From Haliotis asinina (taxonomy: Eukaryota; Mollusca; Gastropoda; Lepetellida; Haliotidae): DNA of 64,000 nucleotides. Under the pieces are notes generated by a model that made no database searches, had not been told where the DNA came from, and was given only the letters and a program-made list of their open reading frames with translations. Shown here one piece after another: positions 47,147 to 58,120 of the stretch. The stretch spans positions 7,485,501-7,549,500 of the forward strand of contig NC_090287.1 of assembly GCF_037392515.1 (NCBI RefSeq). Direction: 5' to 3'. Within the stretch, counting starts at the first letter, position 1. Each line of letters begins with the position of its first letter. The position numbers and the translations under genes were made by a program.

Positions 47147-47397
47147 GACCCGTGAAGGTCCCGGGGTAGAATAGGCCTTCAGCAACCCATGCTTGCCATA
47201 AAAGGCGACTATGCTTGTCGTAAGAGGCGACTAACGGGATCGGGTGGTCAGGCTCGCTGACTTGGTTGACACATGTCATCGGTTCCCAATTGCGCAGACC
47301 GAAGCTCATGTTGTTGATCACTGGGTTGTCTGGTCCTGACCGCCGCCATATGGCTGGAATATTGCTGAGTGCGGCGTAAAAATAAACTCGCTCACTC
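47147..47397 (+). repeat. 260-bp repeat, best-preserved copy
   Basis: Reads from ACCCGTGAAGGTCCCGGGGT to AAACTCGCTCACTC with only a small internal deletion before the final third. Looks like the youngest copy in the window. Confidence 0.93.
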
Positions 47398-47552
47398 TAG
47401 CGCCTCGTTACAAATACTGACGTTCTGGTATTTTAAATTTGTATCAACCTTTTTTTTATAATTTCAGTGACAATTATACATATTGATCCATACTATGTTT
47501 AGAGGGGCGTTTACAGAAAAATTATTTAGCTTTTTTGTCCCTTAAACAGACC

Positions 47553-47625
47553 ACCGACGTGGTGTAGTCGAAAGTGGGAGCGGAAGATTGGAGTTTCGAT
47601 CCCGGTGGTGTCATACGAAATACGT
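47553..47625 (+). repeat. tRNA-like SINE head, diverged
   Basis: GTGGTGTAGTCGAAAGTGGG with B-box-like GTTTCGATCCCGG. Confidence 0.4.
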
Positions 47626-48129
47626 TAAAATGTTACTTGTTGCTACCCTTCCTGGCGTTCCGCACCAGTTGAATAAATCCAGTTCATGACGGCTCTCAGT
47701 GGAGCATCTCTGTTGTGAGGCATGGTAGCCCAATGTGGTCCGCACCAGTGCAACCACCGATAATCATGACTTCATGCACACGTCTCCATATAAGAGAATT
47801 AACTTGAATGCAACATTAAATCTAATATCCCCTCCCCTCTGCCTTCAGTTTCGCATGATTAATAGCAGCCCATTGGGACATACTTTGAAAAAATAGTAAA
47901 TTGCTTGTTTGTAGATTGTGTACAAGATTTAAAACTGATCAATGAACGTCTACATCTTGGCTTTTGGTCCATGGACGAAATGACATTTTCAGAGCTGAAG
48001 GTTTAGTTTACTATGTCAGGGTATAAATTCACCATTCTTGATTGAAATTCGACAAAGTGCACTAGGAACAAATCTCTATATATATTAATTAAAAGATATG
48101 GCGATCAAGTTCAGGAGTAAATGGGATAA

Positions 48130-48225
48130 ACAGGCTCCTGTTGTCATTAAGCTATGGTTTGCAGGCTCCTGTTGTCATTAAGCTATGGTTTGCAGGCTCC
48201 TGTTGTCATTAAGCTATGGTTTGCA
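48130..48225 (+). repeat. 31-bp tandem repeat, three exact units plus diverged neighbours
   Basis: Unit CAGGCTCCTGTTGTCATTAA followed by GCTATGGTTTG, three times without change. Degraded units continue, spaced out, to about 48375 (TGTCATTAAGCTATGGTTCT and others). Confidence 0.93.
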
Positions 48226-48767
48226 GGCATTTGTTATTATGGTACATTCAGACCTGATGAAACTGAATTAGGATTTTCAGACTGGCGTTGTCATTAAGCT
48301 ATGGTTCTCACGCCCCTGCTGTCATTAGCCAAATGTTTTCAGGCTCCTGTCATTGGACTGTATCTTCGGGCTCATGGTGCCGTTAGACTATAATTAAAGT
48401 GAAACAAGAACCGTTATTAATATCGATTTCAACATGTTTATTGACGTGTCGATCAGCGTTTGAAAAGCACATCATGCCCCAAGGACTCTCTAAAAGTAAC
48501 CTTTGATGATTGTTTAATATTCAATCTTTTTACAAAGCATTAAGAAATTACAATATGATCATTTACCATATTGAACTAATGGAGTACCTATCTTCCAGTT
48601 AAATATTTGACGGACAGCTTTAAATGTCATGTTGACGAAATCGATGCATTTACATTGCTAAGCAACTTGTCAGTGTCAAAGCTTATGCCACCTGTTAAGG
48701 AATTAGAAATTGACAACGAAATGAAGGTAGCTTCATGAATGCCTTAGATTTGCAGTAATACACATGA

Positions 48768-48955
48768 AGATCTGGGGTTAGAATCGGCCTTAAGTATCCC
48801 ACGCTTGTAAGAGGCGACTGTCATGGTATCCAAATTGTGTAGACTGATGCTGTTGTTGTTGATCATTGGATTATCCGGTCCAGGCTCGATTTTTTTTTGC
48901 AAACAGTTTGCTTCATAGACGGATTTATTGCTGAATGCGGCATAAAACAATGAAC
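48768..48955 (+). repeat. 260-bp repeat, diverged copy
   Basis: TTGTTGATCATTGGATTATC and TTGCTGAATGCGGCATAAAA. Confidence 0.75.
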
Positions 48956-49444
48956 CAACAACCATTAAACGCTCTGTTTTGTATCTGCAAAACATTGGCA
49001 AGAACGTAGATTGTTATTTTTGAATAATGATAACGGATAATATGTCAACGACACCTACCAAATCCATTTTCTGGTACACAAGTATGTAACCTGCTATCAA
49101 GATGCAGAATTAACTCCTGGTTATATATAGTTGCATCCAATAAGTTTATCATTTCTAAGGTATTAAATGAGACTGCATTTTATAGCGAAAACATGCATTG
49201 AGTGAAACCCCTTTGATACACACTGCTGTTAACGTGGAGGAATATCACCCGGAAGGGAACCCAAAGATTTCCCGTCCTTGTATGTAAATGTTCCTAGCAG
49301 AGTCCGACAAGGACGAACAGGTGTACGCTGACATGTTTTAGTTCGATGGATATTTATAGCTGTAACTAATTAAAGACTTTAATACATACGAGTTGTATGA
49401 TTGCTGGTAACTGCGCCAAACAATATTTCGGCAATATACAGGTT

Positions 49445-49580
49445 ATCTTAAGGTGGACCAAACAATCCAGCGATTGACATCGGCATCGATCCGCCCAGTT
49501 GTAATGCTGTGACATACATCATCCATGTCTCTCACCCTGACCATCCTATTATTCGCCTCTTGATACCACAAGCGTGGTTG
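49445..49580 (-). repeat. 260-bp repeat, partial copy, reverse
   Basis: ACCAAACAATCCAGCGATTG and TATTATTCGCCTCTTGATAC are complements of consensus landmarks. Confidence 0.7.
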
Positions 49581-49599
49581 ATGAGGGTGCACATTTAAT

Positions 49600-52500
49600 A
49601 TGAGCAAGTGTTTTCATAGATTTTAGTGCGAGTAACTAGCGGGCGAGAACATACACCTGCAGACACACCACCGCTCATGGCGTGATGACATAGGTACCTT
49701 GCATAATAATACATGCCTCATTAAAACAGTGGAGGAGGTAAATATACAGTCTGATTCATATTCACTGTGTTTAAGCAGTTCCGTTGGTAGAGGGAATAAA
49801 TGCGTCTGCGCTCATGTACAGGGAAATGTATTTGTGTGTGTACCTTGTGTATACAACCACGTGCGATGACGTGACTTAGCGGTAGTTAATTGATCGCCTG
49901 ATCCCGTTATAACGGGGCGCCACGCAGTAATTATTTGCGAAGAGTACAGCGGCTGTCTGTTGCAATACTTGAAGGCGGGGGTGGGGGAGAGGGGTATCGG
50001 GAAGGAATGCCTGTAGTTTTGACAATACCAGCCTGTGTTGATGGGCATGCGCTACTTCCATGGCATCAGTTGACTGCTAATCTCGTTTGTAAATAGGATA
50101 CATAGGTCTGAAAAGTAAGGCCTGCTATAACACAGCCAGGTTTCAATCGTGTGAATCGTCCACGAGTAATGGTTATGCTTCTGGGAATATTGTTGGACTT
50201 TACGCCCGCAAACATTCCCCATATACCCCATATCTATAACAGACCACTGAGCTCAGTTGAGGTGGTCAAGATGACAAGTGATGGCGTGTTCGTTGCTCTT
50301 ACGCCCATATATATAGCAATTGTTTAATCATTACCCACCTGAATATTTCACACAATGTTTCATATATGTAACTTGTGGAGTTTAGCATCCCAGTTTTCAC
50401 CACAGTCTGCGCATTTACCAGCCCGTAGCTTTGTTAGATCCCAAGCAGCATTACTTACCAAAATGATTCAAAGACATGGTCATTCTTTGGAAACGTAGCT
50501 ATACCATGCTTATCACTACTGTCATATAGACACTTATACTTGCATGTAATACATATTGGAAATAATTTGATATTTATTGATATTATAGCGAACTCTCTCG
50601 CAGGCAATTGTTTGTTTGATCCAGATTACAAGACCTTCGTGAAAACGTTCACTTCCTGTGGATAAGTTAAACTAGATACAGAACCGGCATGTCTGATTTC
50701 CCGAGATGCACGCACGCACGCGCAAGTTCATAGGTATTGATGAGCTGCGACACAGTATATTTGATCTACCCCCCCTTTACATATCTAGAATGCAGTTATC
50801 TCTTGTGTGCCATAAATTAGGTTAAATTATATACCATTAACATAATCTCGGTGTTATCACAAACGACGGAACAGCCAGTAACACCCCGCGAATCATTCGT
50901 CTCTTGCACATGCACGCAGTTCAGGAGCGGCGCGGACCCACCTGGCTGCCAGATCACTGACAGCATGCTCTATGTGTCAATACACTTATACAAGTGATAT
51001 CGATTACTCTGCCCCTCCTGTACTTTGCAAGTCTCTAATTCAATCTGCTTAAGTCCCAACTCTTGCTTGCCACAAGAAAACGATTTTGATTATTTACTTC
51101 GCACACATGAAGGCAGATTATGCTACCGATTGACACCCGGGCAATTGTAGGCGAGGCCACTTGTCACGAACAAAATCTCTCTAACATTATCAAACGAAGT
51201 CTCTTTCATGTTAAAAGTATATGCAACATACATAACTGGTTATTAAATACGTAAAAGTTTAATGGCCAAGTACGTAAAACTGCAACAATTAAATTTCCGC
51301 CGCCTCCCTAAAATATGCTTTGAAACGTTACAAATAGCACCTGGAGTCAGTTTTCGAATATACACAGTAAAAAATATACCCGAGTGCAATTTAATTTTTT
51401 TCCAACTATGTCTTCCTAAGTAACTGGTAATCTAAACAATAGCGGAATAGCGCATAACGGTACACTGCAGGAAAACAATTTTAAACTTTCCACGGAATAA
51501 TTTTTCCAGGGAACTAATCACATAGTTAACGGTAAAGTTTGTTCTATCGTTGAAGGAATAAACGTAGTATCACAACTAGAGTGACGGAATGTCGTGTGGA
51601 GAAAACACTCGTTGATTGCAGTCGCGAGGTTGAGACACCGATCGCTTATTTGCTTTGAAGAATTGTAGGATATTCCGTCACTGCGAGATTGATCGCAAAT
51701 CGTCTAAAAACGTGCCTGCGAAACCACCGGCAGCGCCTTTCGCTCTTGTCACGTGCGGTAAGACTTATCTGCAGTAGAGCCAATTTGATGCTAAATATAG
51801 CCTCAGATCGATATGGGGCTTTCCCCATCGGTGCATTAAATTTTCGATGTTGCGCGGACATCGTGTTATTGATTTAGCAAGGTATGCTGGGAACGTCTCA
51901 AAGGGGACTTTTTCTCCACTGGTGACACGTGGCTACTCAGATCTCTTATGTATGGGAAATGTCTGGGGAAATTTATAAATAAACGATGAATTTGGGTATG
52001 ATAGTGACGTGGAAGGCAAGGTGTGACTTCAGCATTTACATTCGAATAAAAACTGCCATGTCAGGATCGGCTCCTGTTTGCATGTAAACCTAATGAATAT
52101 TCATATCACCTTTATGAATATTCAGTGTGACCTCAACGACCTTGAACTCACTAGGCGAACTGTCATTCCGTACCGGTTTATTTTTTGTTCAGAAATCCAC
52201 TTTCTGGAAATTGTTTGGCATTTGTTGCATGTATTATTACTAACTGGGTGCGTTGTGTACATAACAGACCAGAAATAAGTGGGGTATAATATGGATTAAT
52301 GAAAAATATTGCTGATTTACTTTCGAGGGTGTGACTCGTGACGATCGAGTCACGTGAGTGCAATGAACATTTATTCCCAGCTGAAAGTCGAATCTGTCAA
52401 TCTGTCAGTTCATTTACTGTGAAATGTGTACATGCAGCGATCATACGTATAAATAAGTAAACAAGTACTGACATTCATTGTGTTCATGCCTGTTTGTACA

Positions 52501-53340
52501 GGAAAATGAGTTTATCAAAACTGCTGAATCAACAAATTCATTTGGGGAGTTATTGATATTCAGGTAATTTTAATCTAATAAAACTTAAATGACTGAATCT
52601 TCGCAACCAATATCCTGCATAAGGCCTTAAGAAATATGGATATTCTAGAATAGCATATGGCACGAGGTCAAGTATTTTAAGTATAAATAATCAGTCATAC
52701 TAATATATCAGTACTTGTTAACTAAGCTTACATGTTTTCATACTAGTGCAACCTAAGCAAACAATTCGCGATAAAATACTAAAATACGCAGTATTAAAGC
52801 ACGTCAGGTATAAGCATGTTATTATTTTATTTTAATTTTAAAATTCAACCACCTGTTGCATTACAGCATTTACTCAGTCTATTACCCCAACTGCAGATTG
52901 GAACCTTCTGTAATAACGAGGTAAATATGCTTTCATACGACCCTGACACCTTGAGAAATGTTTATTCCAGCATATATAATCAGATGACACTGGTGTTCTG
53001 ACAGATGTGTCAACAGGTATATCAAGGTGCTGTCGCGTATTGAGTCCACGGATTTGAGGGTCTAGCTGTTAATTAACTTAAACATTTCATTGCATAACAA
53101 GTAAAGAATTATTATTCTTTTTCCCCTGTAGATTGGTAAATATCCGCCAAATTGTGTTGAGCACGGACAGCTTATACGCATCGGTGCATACAGGGGGACA
53201 ACTTCATAGCGACGCAACTGATGGAATATAAGACATATTAACTGCAATTGTTTGGTTACTGTTTTTGTTTAATAACTCACTTGTAACATTTTGTGCAACA
53301 ATTGGTTTTTAATGAAAGTTTATAATCACTCCACGATTTG
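49600..53340. other. Region upstream of Nova exon 1
   Basis: No exon supported. It contains scattered motif-like sites (a CACGTG E-box at 51750-51755, GGGGCTTTCCCC at 51815-51826, a pair of ATGAATATTCA at about 52.09 and 52.11 kb) that could be regulatory, but nothing decides it. Confidence 0.4.
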
Positions 53341-53364
53341 CTCCGAAAAGTTGATTGGATGCAA

Positions 53365-53412
53365 GGGGGCGGGGCACCCCTGCATCTGAATCAGGTGAAG
53401 TGCCACGCCCCC
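53365..53412. promoter_or_regulatory. Inverted pair of GC boxes in the Nova promoter
   Basis: GGGGGCGGGGCAC at 53365-53377 and its near-complement GTGCCACGCCCCC at 53400-53412, one mismatch, 22 bases apart. GGGGCGGGG and GGGGCGTGG are classic Sp/KLF sites. An inverted CCAAT (GATTGG) lies just upstream at about 53353 and a TTTTAAAT TATA-like word just downstream near 53430, so the transcription start is probably between 53.45 and 53.55 kb. Confidence 0.55.
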
Positions 53413-53609
53413 TTCGATTTCCACGGCCTTTTAAATTGATATTGTATTAATTGGGTTGCTTTTCTAAAGTTTTTACCTCAAATATAAGCTTTTCAATCAA
53501 AAACAAGTAAAAGAATTCCCCAATCGTGTTAGGATGCGCCCTGACAAGTAAGTCTCGTGACTCATGCGCCGTCTGCTGCGTTACCCCACGAGAACTGGGC
53601 GAACTCAGG

Positions 53610-53727
53610 ATGGCTCTCAGCTACGACGGGATGAACGGGTCAGAAATGGACACTTCAGACTCGAGAAAAAGGCCTTTGGACGGGGAAACGGAAAATGGGG
53701 TCACCAAGAGATCGAACCAAGGAGGAG
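53610..53727 (+). CDS. NOVA1: Nova-family RNA-binding protein, first coding exon
   Basis: The ATG at 53610 has A at -3 and G at +4. It encodes MALSYDGMNGSEMDTSDSRK and RPLDGETENGVTKRSNQGG, then splices at G/GTCAGG in phase 1. Vertebrate NOVA1/2 start with a variable stretch followed by DSRKRPLEAPPEAGSTKRTN, and their first intron falls at the same place, just before the KH1 domain. The match DSRKRPL...TKRSN is decisive for me although short. The family binds YCAY RNA clusters through three KH domains and controls alternative splicing, chiefly in neurons; RKRP is the nuclear localisation signal. None of the KH domains is in the window. The frame stays open upstream to 53526, but the first good start is 53610. 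The symbol denotes the family, since invertebrates usually have one gene (pasilla in flies). Confidence 0.85.
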
Positions 53728-56700
53728 GTCAGGGTGCTAATTATCTAATTTAAGTACAGTAGCAAAGTTTGGGAACACACTAGTCACTGGTTTCAACCAA
53801 TATGGCGGCAGAACATGCAGTCCACGATCCGACCGTGGGCCGCGAAAATTTTTTGGAATTTCATCAAATACTCGTCAAGATCTAAATTTCCTGGTTGAAT
53901 CCTATTGTCGGATTATTCCTCTGATACCATGTTACGTTTGTGTGTCATTGAGAGATATGTGGATGTATATTTTAACTTTCTTCTGATCGGGCACTGTCTG
54001 CCCTTGTCAGTTTAGCTCGTTCGTGTAGGGACATGCATGTAGGAACATGTGTCAAAAAAATTGGACTGCCTATAGGACCCCTCGAGTTCTGATAGTAACA
54101 TTTATCGAATATTTATAGACATACACGTCGGAACTATCAATCCTGCAAGTCTCAGTTCATTTCGGCCACTTTCAAGGAGAGCAGTCACGGTCAAATCGGG
54201 CTTGTGTCTGCGCAACTCGACTGAAGGACGTGGAGATCTCTCGATACTGCAATTATGACGCCGGGCGACCTAAATTCTTGCCCCGGGATCCTCCACGAAT
54301 CCTTGGTAGACAACATGTATTCAAGTATGTTTACCATATGGAAAGGTAGCGTTTATTAATCAACTGGAATTTAGCGGATTTCATAGGAATCTGTTGCGTT
54401 ATATGCTTGGCTATTTCACGCAGGCAACCAGCGTACCACCCACTTGACAGAAACCGATGTTGATTTCAGTTACGCATTTCACTAGTTGCACACGTGTCAA
54501 AACCTATGTTGTGTTACTACGTATGTTTTAATTCATCGGATGGAATCTACAGGACTTTGGCATTCCCAATTTGGTCTTGCAGGGTGCACGGTTGCTAGAC
54601 CATGCCCTCCTAAAAATAGTTCGCCCGGCTTCAATAATGTCGAAAACGATAGCAACAGACGGTCGAGGTAAAAATCGGAACTGTGTTGCAAATGTTCATT
54701 TTTTCATGGGAATATAAGTATTTCGATGTTTTACATTGTGTTATCATAATTTATGTCTCTGTGTAACTGATCATGAGTGCTTAGTAACCTGTGTGTACAG
54801 TATATGTATTGTAGGTCGAACAGGTGCAATCTACCCAACGTTTGGATCTAACATGGCAGTATGGCACAAATCGTCAGTGTATTACATTTGTGGCTGGTAA
54901 CCTGTTTACTTTGTGATAATTTAGTCAGATCTTCGGGTGCCAACTTTGATATTGCAGTGACCTTGTTCACAGAAGTGAAATTTTATACAATGTATATTTG
55001 ATCAGTGTGATATTAATTGTAGAAACATTCTCGCCTTTACCAACAGTAATGTTCACTGAAGTTTCAGATTCTAAAAATGTATATGATCACTTAATAATTC
55101 ATATAAATAACATCGAGAAAGAAACTGTCTGCATGGCCATATATATGTTATGGGTAATGTTGACAGTTGTCATTTAGAATAGATATAATTTTGTATCTAA
55201 TCCTGTTTCAACTTTCTGGAGAGATTTAAGTCTGATTATTGGAAATATTTTCCTCTATCATAGCATTTTGCTTGGCTGTAGATTCCCATGAATTTTATCA
55301 CTTTTTGGTCATGTATTCTTGTATATCATTACTAAATTTGAAAACAGAAAATATGTATTATATTTTGGAATGAGTGTTCTTGAACATGAATGTTAAATCC
55401 TAAAGTTTAGTCACAAACTGTATGCCATATATGGAGTACCTATCATTCTGGAACACGAGTCCCCAGACCATAGTATTCTGCAACATGAGTCTCTCCTTTC
55501 ACTCCAACCCGCCCCTCAGATGTCATATACCCATCATACTCATACATGATAAAACATTCATCAATGCTTTGATTTGTGCCCAGTGTCAGAGAGATGCGTA
55601 TGTTTCATATCAACTGTCAGTCAAGTTTCAGTGTTGTGTTGAGTGATCATTTGGAAGCTGCATTCTCTCATTGCTGGTGCAGATTTAAAGCCATAGGCCC
55701 ATAGTACACATGGTACATTCTGTTCTATGAACATTGAGATGTGATACAAAGTTCATGTGCTTCTAGGCTTGGCTATTTGATATGTGGCACATTGGCTCAT
55801 CCTGTATGTATAGATTTTCCGAACATTATAATTCTTTCTGTTAGCATGTATAACATTTTAGGTTGTGTTATATGCAATGCTTAACTCCTCTTCCATCATT
55901 ATCATAAACAATCTTGATGGTAATAATTGAGATCATAAATCAATAAAAATGGAACTCGCTATCATCTCACTTCATCCAACTGTGTCCTGATCTCAAAGTG
56001 AATTTTGCCCTTACACCGTATATTTCGGTCATGACATTCCTTAAAGATCTTGTGAACATTCTACAGGCATTTACCGCTCAAGACTTTTAACTTTCTAATT
56101 AGCTATTCTGTGTAAAGTATAAATTTTCAGTGTATGCAGTTGACAAATTCAGAGCATCACATTATGGCTCTGTTAAATTAAGGTTAAGGGTTTTTCCCAA
56201 GCATACATAACAAATAGTTCAGTCATCTTTGTGAGATACTATATTGAAGTAAGAGATCTGATTTTGTGGAGAATTGTTGATGTTATTGGTCCTTTGTTTG
56301 ATGTAAAAGTGATGCTGATGTTCTTTTTTTGAGCAGGTTTCCATTTGAGCTCATGCCTCGACCTCCATTCACTTCTGTAAATCACCATGTACGACATCAA
56401 CCTGTAATCAATCTCCTTAGGTCACTGCACACAGCCATCGCCAGTTGTATGTTTGCATGTTTCCTGTTGACATCACAAGGCAGAGTTTGCTATGATTATT
56501 TGTTCAGGAAATGATAATAATATTCTAATGAAGCTATTATGAACCAGTGAATTATGAACCTACATACCTGCAGTACTGTGTAGAATGTGTGAAGGAAACA
56601 AGTTTTAATAATGAAGTGTCAAACAAATAGCTTTTTTTTTAGATTCTTAGGAATTCATCTTGGTTGGGTTTCTAGGTAAGATTAGACAGACATTTTCTTC

Positions 56701-56983
56701 TTTTTATGCGAATTACTGCATTACACTGTTAAAAGGATGTAAATACTTCAGATTTTAATGCAATATCTCTTCAAAAACTGATTCAGGTGCAATTTTGTGC
56801 TAATAATTGTGAAGTTGTTCCCCAGAGACATTATGTAATTTTGTTTTTTTTCCTTTGCATCTGTCATGGAGCGTCTATATCTTGTAGCCATGGTTACAAA
56901 TGTGAAGTCGAAGATAACTGGTATGCATGTACATATAGAACTTTGAGAAACTTCATAGCAGTTGTGCAAAGTTGTATGTAAGG

Positions 56984-57141
56984 AAAACCAAGTTCTATGG
57001 ATACTTCTTTATTGCAATGAGTTCAAGGTTTCGGTATAGGAATTAAAACCTTTCTCAAGCATGTGATATGGTGTATGTACCTGCACCAAAACATGGCATT
57101 TACTGCAATAAGGAAGTTGACTATCCATAGAACTTGGTGTT
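56984..57141. mobile_element. Fold-back MITE-like element, 158 bp
   Basis: The left arm ACCAAGTTCTATGGATACTT and the right arm, the complement of CTATCCATAGAACTTGGTG, pair over about 40 bases with a small indel, enclosing about 80 bases. No coding capacity. Superfamily unknown. Confidence 0.7.
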
Positions 57142-58004
57142 CTGTCACCTATACAACTTGTAAAATGCCTCTCAAAGAACTTGTATCTAGATATAAAAAT
57201 CATGCAGATGTGAGAATATAAATTGACCTGAAATGTAATTAATGCTACAACACTGAAATATATATTCACAATACATACAATGTATTGGAAATCAATCATT
57301 TCTTTATTTATGATTTTGTACACATTTATTGGCAGTCTAAGTAAGCTTAGTCACAGTATTATTTGTTTAAGTCCTCCACTCAGTCTAACAAACCCTAGTA
57401 GGTCACGTCAGGTAACCTTTGAGATTGACCAGTCAGAACGCTGCTTACCAAATAGCGTAAGTAGATGCTTGCAAATTCCTTTTGAAATTTTACCTCAAAG
57501 ATTTGTACCTGAATAATTCTGAATGCTATTTTCAGTACAGTTGTTTCTGAGTGATGCACATGGAACATGTTAAAACACTCTCAGCAGTGAGTAAACAGTC
57601 ACTGAGGTGCTTTTTTGTTAATGTTCATGGATGTTAGCTTGTGGAAATATTGGCTAATAGTATCCTTGTCATCAGAAAGCCCTAAGCGTATATACTGCTG
57701 GTCAAATTATCTTTGTTTTATGCGGAATTTCGTTTGAGGGATCAGTGTCAGTGATTGGGGGATTTTGTAAGTCCTGACAAACCCTAAACTGTAGCCATTG
57801 TCTGATTGGTTAAGTCCGTTCGCCGAAATTGCAGTTGATTGGATGGTCCTGGGTCACTCAAAGGTTACATGACATGACCTCCTAGGGTTTGTAAGAATCA
57901 GTCGAGTGTAACGAGTATTACTAAGGCTAAATTTACTTAGACTGGGTTCATTGGCAAACAGTAATCCTATCAATTTGAAACTTATGACTTGTTTCTGTTT
58001 TTGT

Positions 58005-58120
58005 TCCCCACAATATTCCAGCCTGAAAATAATCAAGTAAGGACTGGGCAATCCAGTGATTGACATCAGCAGTTATCCATGCTGTTGAACAATGATTGAT
58101 AATAACTAAGTCACTAACTA
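58005..58120 (-). repeat. 260-bp repeat, diverged fragment, reverse
   Basis: CACAATATTCCAGCC and GGGCAATCCAGTGATTGACA are complements of consensus landmarks. Confidence 0.6.

Noticed and set aside
54486-54680. Possible alternative Nova exon with acceptor CTTGCAG and donor GAG/GTAAAA
   Set aside because: The encoded segment has no start codon in a useful frame and no family resemblance; the splice sites alone are not enough.
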